Assembly: GCA_002914805.1 (NCBI GenBank)
Contig: JXTB01000413.1
Coordinates: forward strand, 93,788 to 157,787
Source of the DNA: Parasponia andersonii
Lineage: Eukaryota > Streptophyta > Magnoliopsida > Rosales > Cannabaceae
Length of the DNA: 64,000 nt
Direction of reading: 5' to 3'
Part shown: piece after piece, positions 50,578 to 61,341 of the stretch
How the letters are laid out: the number at the start of each line of letters is the position of its first letter
Position numbering within the stretch: position 1 is the first letter of the stretch
Program-made: the position numbers and the translations under genes
The notes under the pieces: model-generated
Told to the model about the DNA's origin: nothing
Seen by the model: the letters and a program-made list of their open reading frames with translations, nothing else
Database searches by the model: none

Positions 50578-51350
50578 TTTCTTAAATCTAGGAATTATGG
50601 GCTTATGTCATGTTCTGGGTTCTTGGTAAATGCTAGAGACATTCAATGAATGATTTTCTCGCCTCATGGAAAGTTTTAGTTTTCTCCAACCGAAAAAAAA
50701 ATAAAAGTGCGGTTGTTTTTTAAGTCTTCTCTATTTTGCAGATTTGTTGTTAATGGTTGTCAATTAAAAAAATAATAATTTTCCATGATATGCACATAAA
50801 CGGGTTTATATAAAAAAAATAATTAAAAAAAAAACAAGGAATTGCTGCCATTGTATTTGGAAATACATGTAGCAATTATATTTCATTTTGTAAATATAAT
50901 TATACTTTTGAGTAGATAATTCAATTTCATAATTTCTTTATAAATTTTATAAATATATTATCATGTTTAAAAAAGTGAAACCCCATTGTTATCATTTTGT
51001 AAGAAATTATATTTCTAGTTTTGAAGAAATAGTATTTCAAATTTATCATTTAAAATTATCAATAAAAAAAATATTCATCGTATTTTTGTCAAAATATTAA
51101 AAAATCAATATATTCCTATGTACAACTAAAAACTTAAAAAAAAATTCTAATTCGTAACTAAATATAATTATTCAAATTTTCAGATAATTACATCTCCATT
51201 CTCAACTTTTTCATTAATATATATAAAAACCAGAAAATTTCCGTACCAAACGATCCCAAAGTGTTATCTCTTACTTTTTTTTTTCTCTTTTGAGCCCAGG
51301 AGAGAACCTCCTTAATGATCAGTCTCCAACCTCCAACTAGCTCAAAAAAA
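50578..51350. other. AT-rich spacer between gypsy and hAT elements
   Basis: No gene is seen. The first 100 bases continue the sequence interrupted at 41657. Confidence 0.5.
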
Positions 51351-51358
51351 GTTATTTG

Positions 51359-51990
51359 TAGAAATGTTAACGTGGGTTAGGCTTTGTTGGCTAGCCTATA
51401 TTTTGAAGAAAAAACACGGTATTGGTCCGGTCTAGGCCCACATAATGTAGGCCTAAGCCAGCCTGTTACATATAGTAGGAATCGAGTTGGGCTTTAATTA
51501 TAGGCCCACAGGTATGGCCCAACCTGGCTCACATTTTTATCGACCCATATTTAGTCTTTTTATATATAGTTCTAAATATATTTCTTAATTAAAATTTTAA
51601 AAAATCTTAGTTAAATATTTTCATTTATATGCTTTTAATATTATTTATTTACTAATTTTGGTTATTTTCATTTATTCAAATTTTAAAAGAATATGAATAG
51701 ATTTTAGGCCTATATTTGATATTTTAAGGTATAGAATAACAATAAAATTAGGCTTACATTATGGCCCATATTCGCTCCCACATAGATACAGCCTACTTTG
51801 GTACAACCACTTAAGCCCGCATAAAATGTGAGCTGAGCTTGTGGGCCATACCGAGCTCCTTAGTAAGAATATATGTTGGACTGAACTGACCCATATTTTA
51901 GGCGGGTCGGGCCCAAGCACGGTACAAAGCTCAAATGAACTTATCAAATATGGGTCGTGCTGGCCCGACTCGCCCCACTTTACATCTATA
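51359..51990. mobile_element. non-autonomous hAT-type DNA transposon, 632 bp
   Basis: Flanked by a perfect 8-bp target duplication GTTATTTG (51351-51358 and 51991-51998), the length diagnostic for hAT transposons. The ends are imperfect inverted repeats: TAGAAATGTTAACGTGGGTTAG on the left against TATAGATGTAAAGTGGGGCG read inward from the right. Both are followed by GGGCC/GGCCC-rich subterminal repeats (AGGCCCACA, TGGGCC, GGGCCCAAGC). It encodes no transposase and would depend on one supplied elsewhere. The AT-rich centre has no recognisable origin. Confidence 0.85.
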
Positions 51991-51998
51991 GTTATTTG

Positions 51999-52876
51999 AC
52001 TAAAAAAAATAAATCTTTGTTTCTAATAAAGTGAAAATTGATTCCTTAAAATTCTGAAAATAAATAGCTATTTTTCGGCTTTCCATTAATTAATCAACGG
52101 CCAACTGCAAACTAAACTGAAGGCTGCCTAATTGTTTTGAAGAATTTATTTCAACAATAAGTTATCAATTAGAAATCTATTCTAGTATTTCAAAAAAAAA
52201 AAAAATCTATTCTAGTGCAACATTCAGAATAATTAATTATTAGATTTAAGAAGGTTTCTTCATTTAAAATTTTCAACTCGAGTATAAAACTAAATCTGCC
52301 AACGGAATATCATTGACCAAATAATTTAGTACTTTCTCAACAGCAAGCTCACATTGTTAATGGACCCCATATATAACATATGCCATTATAGCTGTTATTT
52401 ATATTTTACATTATTATTTCAAGTAAGGTTATTGACTTGAGGTCCAAATAAGCTTGACCAAAACAATGATTAAGTTAAGATAACTATCCCGGAAACAGTA
52501 AAATATAAATATATATTTGCTAGTATATATCTATATATGTATAAATGCAATCTTCCAATGATAATCCCATTACCATCTAATTGTGAACCTTATACTTTAT
52601 TATATAATCTTCTTAAACCAAGTTTAACATAGATAGGTATGAAAGTGACTTGCATAACATTTTACGTAATGTTCCTTAATTTATTTCGAATGAGATTTCA
52701 TTATTTTTTGTAATAGGCCTTGTTTTTGTCGTCCATTGCCAAAAATTATATACATATAAAAAAAAATATGCATGAAATTAACCACGATGCATGCAACACT
52801 ATATCTGTTTTTTGATTAAGATACAAAAATTAAACTATTTAGCCCTAATAAGAAAATAGTCGGACGGCTTCGTACA
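51999..52876. other. AT-rich spacer, no gene seen
   Basis: No exon, RNA gene or repeat family is recognisable by eye. A short (TATA)n-rich stretch is near 52500-52545. Confidence 0.5.
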
Positions 52877-55490
52877 TGTCACGACAGAAAATCTAAAGTT
52901 GTGATTTTTAGTAATTTTAAGTTAAAATAGTGATAAATAATAGTTTCTAAAATTTCAGAAAAATTTAAGTACTTGAAATTTAAGTTTAGTCCTCAAAAGT
53001 AAGTAAATTATGAGATTGGAAAAATTTTAAAATTATGATATTATCTACCAGTTTTAAATTTCCAAGTAAATTTTTCATTTTAAGATGAGAGAAAATTCTA
53101 ATTAACTAGTTTAAAAACTTTTATTAATTCACGAAGTTTAATAAAACAGTTCAAATTAAAACCTTAGGCCCAATGTTCAAATAATTTACATAAAATCATT
53201 TTATTTTCTAAGTACTCGATTTAATAACAAAAATCATCCTCATACATCTACTCAGTAAATATATTACTATTAGCTAAATAAATTTAACTTAAGAAAAGGA
53301 AATTAATACTGAGTACAAACCAACCAATGAAGAGAATTAGAACTGTAAGTATATGCCAAACATGCTTGCCAAACCACCAGAATAATTACCACAAAATAGG
53401 TCAACACCTGAAATGGGAGAAAGTAAGGATGAGTACGAGAATGCTCAGTAGAAACTCAATCATCTTTTTGAGTGAATTCAATTTTATCAAACCTGCATAG
53501 TTAATTAACGCCTTTTCCAAAATCCATTTATAAACCAAATTTATAAAATAAATGGTATCCAGAATAATCATATATTCAAAACCAAAGTCAAAAATTGTAA
53601 GATTGTACATATCATAAATCAACCCATCTCATGAGCTTACACCCTCACATCACGAACTAGAGTAACTCATACTACGTGTACTAAGTACTCTCTGCCTGAT
53701 ATTTATCCCAGAAAATTAGAGAGACACCCATGTGTCTAAACCTACCGAATCGGAGGGGCAACTGAATGCATACACCCACCAAATAAGAATAATTAGAAAA
53801 ACCCTACACGGGTTTACGGGCTCTCACTGAAGGCGGGTGTACTAGTTCACTTACTGCAACAATGCGATTCCTAAGATGTATCTCATGTGTGATCCTATGG
53901 TATGTACAATATGTAACAAAATATGCATAATAACCATACAATATATAACCAAACAATGCTTTAAAATTCAACTTGGCATTATTCTGGGATTTACTATACA
54001 TAGGCAATACACCATTGTTTTACCCCATAATCATAATATAAAAATATGTATAAAATTCATACAGTCCAATCTCAGCATAATCTAATAATTTTCAACAATT
54101 TATCAGAATATCATTTATTCACGATTTTTCACAAAAATAGTTATAATGAAAATTTTCAAATTAAAACATGTATTAAATCTGGTAATTAAACCCCCACCTC
54201 GAGATAGTAATTATGCTAAGCTAGCGATGCTAAAAATATCCTCAATTGGTCACCTAGTTGTTCAGACAGTCGTTCTCGGATCTCGTCACGTTTACTTGAA
54301 AAGTTGACTTTTCAAACGGAGCCTCAGATTGAGAAACAGATGCCACTACTGAATTCAGAATATCCAAAAATATTGGATTACACATAAATTTGTCGAAAAC
54401 CGGTTTCGGTGCAGAACCATCCCGTGGCATACAAAATAGTGCTATTCACAAGCTATTTTCTTGATTTTCGTGCCACTTCAGAACATAGTAGTATTTTATA
54501 TTAAAATTCATGTCTTAACCTCACTGAGTCCAAATTCAAAGTAAGAACATAGTTTCGAGGTCCCGGGCATTAAATGAGCTCAAAAATCCGAAAATTGTAA
54601 AAATACCACATTTGAAAAATAATTAGAAAATTGCCATATTTTCATTTCGATAATTAACGATCTCCCGGTTACCATTTCAATACTTCAAAATCATGAAATT
54701 TTATGTTTCAATCTCCTTTTGCACGTGGTAAAATTTTCTTAGGATAAATAACTCAATTCCAAAATAATTACGAAAATACCACAAAAATTTAATATTATAA
54801 AATTGCTACAGTAATTAACTTCTTACTAGAGCTGAGTTAGAGGCCGAGAGTGGTCGGAAATGAATGCTAGAGTCGAGATGAGTTCAAAGGCAGCAACAGC
54901 GAGTTGATCGGACGTCGGAGGAGGAAACAGTGGGCAATTTTCTACCACCATCGAGACGCTTTTTCTCCAGCGAGAGGCGGCGAAATGGGACAGCAGTACT
55001 AGGCGCTACTTCGTCGGCATCTTCTGGTCAGGACGGGCTAGCGAATCTGGCTACTCAATGGCCGGAGGAGTTGCGAATGAACAGTAACCGAGGGTGTGCT
55101 TGGGAGGGCCTCGGTGAAGAAGAAGAAGAATCTGTGGGATTTATTTACAATTTTTGAAACTGTAGATAGTGGGACACGTAGCGTAATCTGGTTTGACCGA
55201 AAAAGTTCTAAAATTCTACTTTGGCCACAAATTTTAAAAAAATTCTTTCACTTTAGTCCCTCCTTAATTATACTTTTGTCTCCAGTTTGTAATTTTTTTT
55301 CACTTTTGCCTCAAATGCACCTAAATTTTATTTTGTCTAAGTTCAACACTAATAATTTCAGATTTTTATTTAATTAACCTAAAAATATAGAATTACTAAA
55401 ATACCCTTGAATTAAAATTACTTAATTATTCTTATAAAAATTTAGAATTTTAAAATACGCATAGAAAATTAATGAGACCCAAAATTCCAA
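52877..55490 (-). repeat. diverged long LTR related to the gypsy LTR, probably solo
   Basis: It starts TGTCACGAC like the gypsy LTRs. It shares, in the same order, the segments GACACCCATGTGTC, GGAGGGGCAACTGAAT, CTCATGTGTGATCCTATG, CCCCACCTCGAGATAGTAAT and a GTTCTCGGATCTCGTCACG/GAAAAGTTGACTTTTC region. A GC-rich part near 54.93-55.1 kb corresponds to the GC-rich end of the LTR. No gag or pol remains adjoin it, so it looks like a solo LTR or a fragment. Similarity is much lower than between the two gypsy LTRs, so it is older. The right boundary is uncertain and no target duplication was identified. Confidence 0.7.
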
Positions 55491-58450
55491 CAAGAAGATG
55501 ATGATCAGTCTAAGAATTACCAGCTGTCTACTCGAAGGTGATACTATCATGGAAATTTGTTAAAGATCACATAACATTCTTCGGTTGTTGATTTACGAGC
55601 TTTTGTTATTTGAAGATTATTTCGCTATATAATACCATGATATTTAAAGGAAAAAAAGTTGTTTGAATGTAGTGTTAGGGTAGATTTCCGTATTTGTATA
55701 TATGCAAGTAAGAGTAATGCTCGGAGATCAATAACTTACACCAAAAATTACGTCACATGAGGTGACATCTATTTTAACTACTAAATTTTAAATGAAGTAG
55801 TTCTATTAGGAGATACGATCGTCTTTAAAATAGTGTTAGGGAAATAATTTCCCTAATAAACATGCCAAATTGTGAAAGCAATAAATAAAGCGAAAAAAGA
55901 AGATATAATTTACGTGGTTCACTAATTTGGTTATGTTCATAAGACTACTATAAATCTTTCTCTATAGAGAGAAAAATTTACACAGTATTTATAATATTCA
56001 TAACTCACAGCTCTTATCCTAATTACATCCAAAAAAATTTCTCACAAAACCTCCCTCAATAACTTCTTAGTTGAAGCTCTTTCTTTATCTCTCTATATTA
56101 AGATTTTTCTCTTTTTTTGTTAGGATGCTAAATGGAGTTGTGAAGATGTCTATTTATAGGTCTAAACATTTCCTCTTCACATAGTTGCTAGCCTACGATG
56201 GTTGTCCATTGTCAACAAAAATGAGTTTGGATAGTAGGAACAAAAAACACATGCCATATTTCATTATTAAAAAATATGGTTGATCACTATTTTTGGCTGC
56301 CTATATTTTTTGACAATTTGACTACCTATATTCTTTAAAAAATAGATGTCACATTATTTATATAACTTTTTAGTACACATTTTTAGCGTCCTAGTTATTA
56401 TTCTATTTCTAAACTTGTGGCATAGAGTATGGTATCATATGAAAAATATGGGAACCATAATAAAAGTAGACTATACGTACATTTGACAAATTTTGATTAA
56501 ACTGACAATTTAAACTCATCTATTTTTTTTTAATAAAAAATGTTATAAGGGTGTGAAAGGATGATCGATCTTGAAATGGATTATCTATTCACTCCGACCA
56601 TTGCGACGATGGCAATTCAAACCCAAACTATCTTAGTTAAGGGAGCAAGCACCTTGCCAACTATCTATTAGTACGTGGTAATTTACTCTCTATTTTATAT
56701 ATTACTTGATTATGATGTGATTTTGAAATAATTTGATGCTTAAAAATACCTACTATCAAGGTATCTGTTGTGATAGAAACTCATGGAATCTAACACTTGT
56801 ACATCAGCCGGAAAATAATAATTATGATTTATGGCGCGAACTATTCAACTCGAGATAATTTGGTCTTTAAAATTTTAATTATGATAAATTTATGAATTTT
56901 CTGATTTGAAATAATTTAGTCTTTGAACATCTATATTACAACATACTATTAAGAATCTGACAAAAAACACATGCAAGAAGCATATAATAGCATCTAAAAT
57001 AATATTTGAGAGAAAATAAACTGAATAAAATGATTTAAAAATAATGGAACAGATATTGTTTGCATTTTTTAGAGGACTTAGAGAGCTGTAAATTTGAAGA
57101 AAACTTATATGTAATTACTCACTTTTTTTTGTTCAGAATTTTTAAATTATCTCTAAAAAAAACATATTTAGATACTATCACATGCAATCGAGTGTATTTT
57201 TTTTATCAAGAGTTATAATTAAATAGTTTTGTACTAAACTATTTTAAATCAAAAAATTCATATACCATAATTAGAATATTGAGAACCAAATTGCCTGAAA
57301 TTGGATTTCGGAGACCAAATGTGCTATTAAACCTAATAATTATCAAAATTCAAGCACCACAATCTTGGCCTATCATACCTGTGGATTTCTCTGAAAAAGT
57401 GAATTATAAACGGAAGTCATTCTAGGAAGGACTACTAATTAATAGTGTGGTAGAGTACGGATTCTAGGACGTATCCAACTTTTTTGGTGTCTTTTGGTCT
57501 TATATTGGATCCCACTTCTTCTAAAGATTTTACTTTGATCTTATAAAATTTGATTATTTAAAAATTCCTTTCATTTTGCTTAATATTAACGATTATGCTT
57601 GTCAATATTAGACATTAAGAGAAAACATATTATTAAACTTCTTTATACTTGATTTAATCATTTATTTTCCTCAAAATTTTACATTGATTAAATGATTTTA
57701 CAGGGGAAAAAAAAAGTAGAGATTCTCTTCAAGACTTCATGTAAACCTCCTCCTCCCAAAAAGGTGGAGAGGTAGCCATACGAGGCTGGTATGTCATTCC
57801 TCAATTAGGTAGAGTTGATTTAGGAGACAAAAGAACAAGTCCCTTTTGAAATATCTAAGGTCCTAAGGACATGGCTTTGGGATTTCGCCTAAATTCGATG
57901 ACTTTTGGAGCAAGTAAAGGGTCAAATACTCAAAGCTACATATCTGGCGTTGGCTTTCTTTACTTTTCTGAGCTGAAACTTTTCATAACTCGACACTGAA
58001 GATTGTACCAAAATATGTAAATCATAAGACACAAATAATCTGTTCCATCAATAAAAATAAAAATTTAAAAAAAAAATCTCTCCACCACACATATTACACA
58101 ATCTGAACGCGGCGGCGACTTGTATTTGACACTTTGGACCACTTGAAGTTTTTTTTTTTTTTTTTTTTGTCTTCCAATTTCTTTAATTTTGAAGGGAAAA
58201 AGTAACGTACGCGGCGACTAGAAATTCATACATCTTTGTTTGGATATTATGTAATAGATTCATTTATTTTCCAGAGCCAAAAAAAGAATTATTTATTTAA
58301 GTTATTAGATAAAAATTATAATAAATATATGGATTTTTCTTGTTTGGGCACCATGCGTCTGAGCAATTAATCCCAACCTCACCATTTTTTTTAGTGCAAT
58401 GCACTTTTGTTTTTAAATCTATAGATGTCTAAGAGATATATCAATACTTC
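55491..58450. other. AT-rich intergenic DNA
   Basis: No gene is supported. 55835-56420 begins TGTTAGGGAAAT with a near-perfect palindrome and carries TTACGTGGTTCAC, a phrase often seen near plant LTR ends, so a decayed solo LTR is possible. 57.7-58.0 kb has more balanced composition but no open frame I can recognise. Confidence 0.4.
55836..55856. repeat. 21-bp near-perfect palindrome
   Basis: Arms TTAGGGAAAT and ATTTCCCTAA are separated by one base. It lies next to a TG dinucleotide that could be the end of a decayed LTR. Confidence 0.6.
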
Positions 58451-58459
58451 CATTAAACA

Positions 58460-58460
<1 letters not shown>

Positions 58461-58499
<39 letters not shown>
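58461..58499. repeat. AAT microsatellite
   Basis: Thirteen uninterrupted AAT-type units, a likely polymorphic locus. No adjacent gene. Confidence 0.95.
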
Positions 58500-58500
<1 letters not shown>

Positions 58501-58950
58501 ATCAATGCATCAGCAATATAAACATCACTTGAGAATAGCAACGAGTAAACTTCACTTGAGAAGATAAACCACTAGAATTTCCGTTTATATTTTTCTTTTT
58601 TATGACAACTGAAAAGTCAAATAAAATTGCAAAACATGATATATGGGATCATGTAAGGAATATTATATGTGTTTATATTATGTAATCCACAATGCATAGG
58701 TTATGTGATGGTGATCCATTTACCAAAGCTAATTTTCATACATTTGTTGGCACTAAGACATAATTATGGGAAAATTCATGTCGTTTATCACTGGTGGAAA
58801 CAAAATTTGACGGATTTGTCGAGCAGTACTTCAAAACTTTGTAATACATATTCAACCTCCAAAAAGACTAAAAGAGGTTGAATATTGACACTAAAAATAA
58901 TATATCTTTAGTGTTACTTCAATAGAAGATTTTGCCAGTTTGCACAAAAT

Positions 58951-59248
58951 GAAATAAGAAAATATGCTCTGCATATGTGTCCCGAACAATAAATAATAAT
59001 ATAATATGTTAATATACATCAGAATATGTGGTCATTGATATAGCTTGGTGATAACCATTCTTCCTCTCAATATAGAAATTTTGGGTTGAAATAAGAAAAC
59101 ATGCTCTATTTTCTGTGTCCCAAATAATAAACCATAATATAACATGATAGTATGAATACGAAAGTACGTCTTAATATGGTCGCATGCATAACTTGTTGGT
59201 AACCACCCAATGTAAAATACTCCCTTCCAATGTCGAAGTCTCGAGTTG
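58951..59248. repeat. degenerate two-copy tandem repeat with tRNA-like boxes
   Basis: Copies at 58951-59087 and 59088-59248 share GAAATAAGAAAA, ATGCTCT, TGTGTCCC, TATGGTC-like, GCTTGGTGATAACCA/ACTTGTTGGTAACCA and GGGTTGAAAT/GAGTTGAAATTCC. The last two resemble weak A and B boxes of a tRNA-derived SINE, but the match is poor and no poly(A) or target duplication is clear. Confidence 0.45.
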
Positions 59249-59835
59249 AAATTCCCCAAGTCAAAAAGAGAAGTACATCTCAGCATATTTTCTATTAATT
59301 GGAAAATATCATCTCAGCTAATGTTCTTTTTTCATTTTGTTTTTTAAAGGGGCAAACCTGTATTTATAATTATAGAATCAACAAGTGTTTTAGTAGTTTT
59401 GACATAAACTAATTACTTTCTGAATAGTCAATAAGGACCTATTTGCAAGTCTAATTTCACATATTCTATTTATTTATTTAAAAAAGTTAGACAAATGCAG
59501 GCAAATAAGTAGGAATCAAAATCCTCCAAGAACCAATCGAAATGTGAATAACCGAGAAAATAAATATTAAACATCTATGCTGATATCTAAATGGAATCTT
59601 CATCTTTTATATATATTTATATATATATATATAAATAGTTAAGTATCTTCTTTTATCTATACATAGTTATTTTATTTAATTATTAAATTATCATCTAATA
59701 ATGATAAAAAAAATACATAAAAAAAATGTGGATCATTAATATTATTTATCTTATTTTTTATAATAAAAAAATATATATAATAAATTTTCATGGACTAAAA
59801 TAATACCTAAAAAAATTAAAATGACTACTTGCTGC

Positions 59836-59844
<9 letters not shown>

Positions 59845-59873
<29 letters not shown>
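59845..59873. repeat. AT dinucleotide microsatellite
   Basis: About fourteen TA units; the short open frame over it is an artefact. Confidence 0.9.
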
Positions 59874-59875
<2 letters not shown>

Positions 59876-60532
59876 TTGACCGAACATCTATACAAAACCG
59901 GCCCTAACTCTCTCATGCAAACCATAATTATCATATGTACATATACATATATAGATATATGTATATCTAGTGTTTCATACATGTGTAGTGACAGCTAGTG
60001 ATCCAAAACCCAACAATTAAAACTTGAAAGCAAACATACAAAAAACATAACTTGAGGACGTAGCTATTCACTTTGTGTTCCTCTCCGATTTACATGGAAC
60101 ATGTGTGGAAAAGAAAATCCTTCCGTCACTTTCCTTTTGCACATTAGGATATTATTAGTTGAATTTTCAACATCCTCCACTCTCACAGCATTACATATTG
60201 TGTCCGCACCCTTGCATCAGCTGGATACGCATCCAAAGAAACTGTATTACCAAAGCCTGCAAGAAAATATATGCATAGCTGGTGATACGCACAGAATCTG
60301 GAGATCGTATGGCTATCTTTCATCTTAGGAAGCAATACAGAAATATATTGGTTCTTCCCCGTCGAAGGACATGTCTAGGATCATTTCGTCGAATATAGTG
60401 ACTGAAGCATAAACATATACTTTCATTTTCGTTTTGTAACATTAACATGTATGATCAGAACTCACCAGTAGAAGAATCCTCTTGGCGATGAACAACACAG
60501 TTGCAAGTGAATTTTTCCCATTGTAAATGGAA
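59874..60532. other. intergenic DNA downstream of CRY2
   Basis: No gene is supported. It may contain the 3' untranslated region of CRY2 on the minus strand, if the proposed terminal exon just to the right is real. Confidence 0.35.
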
Positions 60533-60555
60533 TTAATCTCCACTGCGTCCTACTC
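60533..60555 (-). CDS. CRY2: possible terminal coding exon of CRY2
   Basis: The last long CRY2 exon ends AAAGATG|GTAAGC in phase 1 and would otherwise read through a short tail to an intronic stop. On the minus strand about 790 bases downstream, acceptors TTTGTGTAG|GAG (exon from 60555) or GGAGTAG|GAC (from 60549) both continue the phase and reach the same TAA (60535-60533). They would add GVGRSGD or GRSGD. Arabidopsis CRY2 also ends a few residues after the equivalent point. This is inference from splice signals only. Confidence 0.3.
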
Positions 60556-61341
60556 CTACACAAATTTATACATCATGTGGTAAAAGTGCATTAGAACAAA
60601 ACGGGAGAGATTTTAAATGCAAAAGAAGATCCATGCATCGATACAAAACAACCAACTGTAAAAATCTTTATTGTAAGAAATAAAGCGGCATCTCAAGTTG
60701 TTCATCATCTTCTCAACTCAATGACTCAACTGGTTCCTTTTATCAAAAGTTCTGTTTTAGTCAAGATGTTACATGTCTCTGATGCAATGCCATCCTCATA
60801 AACTTTTCATTAACTTTGTACTTTAACCTTCTTCTAAAGCCAAATTAGGCAGACACAAATCATGCGCATCAAAAGAGAAAATTGCTAATTTAAGAGCTCC
60901 ATCGCCACATTGGAAGAAACAACAGATATAGAGTTAATGACAAGAAGGTGAATTTTCAAGGGAATGTCTCGGAGAAAAACGTTTCACAAAATGGTGAGCG
61001 AAAAAAGAAATTTCCCGACCAAAGTTATAGCTACTACAAATTACAGGCTCAAACCCTTCTGGTAATGCCATTTTATGGCTTTTTCAGCCACCAGTAACTA
61101 TCAAATATTCAAATGTTGGCTGAAAATTTTGTAAGAATTATGAAAGCAAGCCCATCATTAAATATGCCCACAGTGGAAACAGAAAGGGACTTATTTGCTT
61201 AGGAATATTTCTCCAAGTAATCTATTAATGGTAAGAACCAAAATGGCTCCAAAAGAAGTCTACAAGAAATAAGGTAAATTACCTATACCCATTCTATATC
61301 TATTATGTTTGCAATAACTTAAATTAATTTGTGTTGCTTAC
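60556..61341 (-). other. putative last intron or 3' flank of CRY2
   Basis: It begins with a good donor (GTAAGC) after exon 3. It contains no other exon I can support. If no terminal exon exists, translation would stop within a few codons (TAA near 61319-61321) and this would be 3' untranslated or flanking DNA. Confidence 0.45.

Noticed and set aside
54930-55377. Open frames in the GC-rich end of the diverged LTR
   Set aside because: The position corresponds to the non-coding end of the related gypsy LTRs, and no domain is recognisable.
60101-60328. 75-codon plus-strand open frame
   Set aside because: No recognisable motif or splice context, and it lies downstream of CRY2 on the opposite strand.
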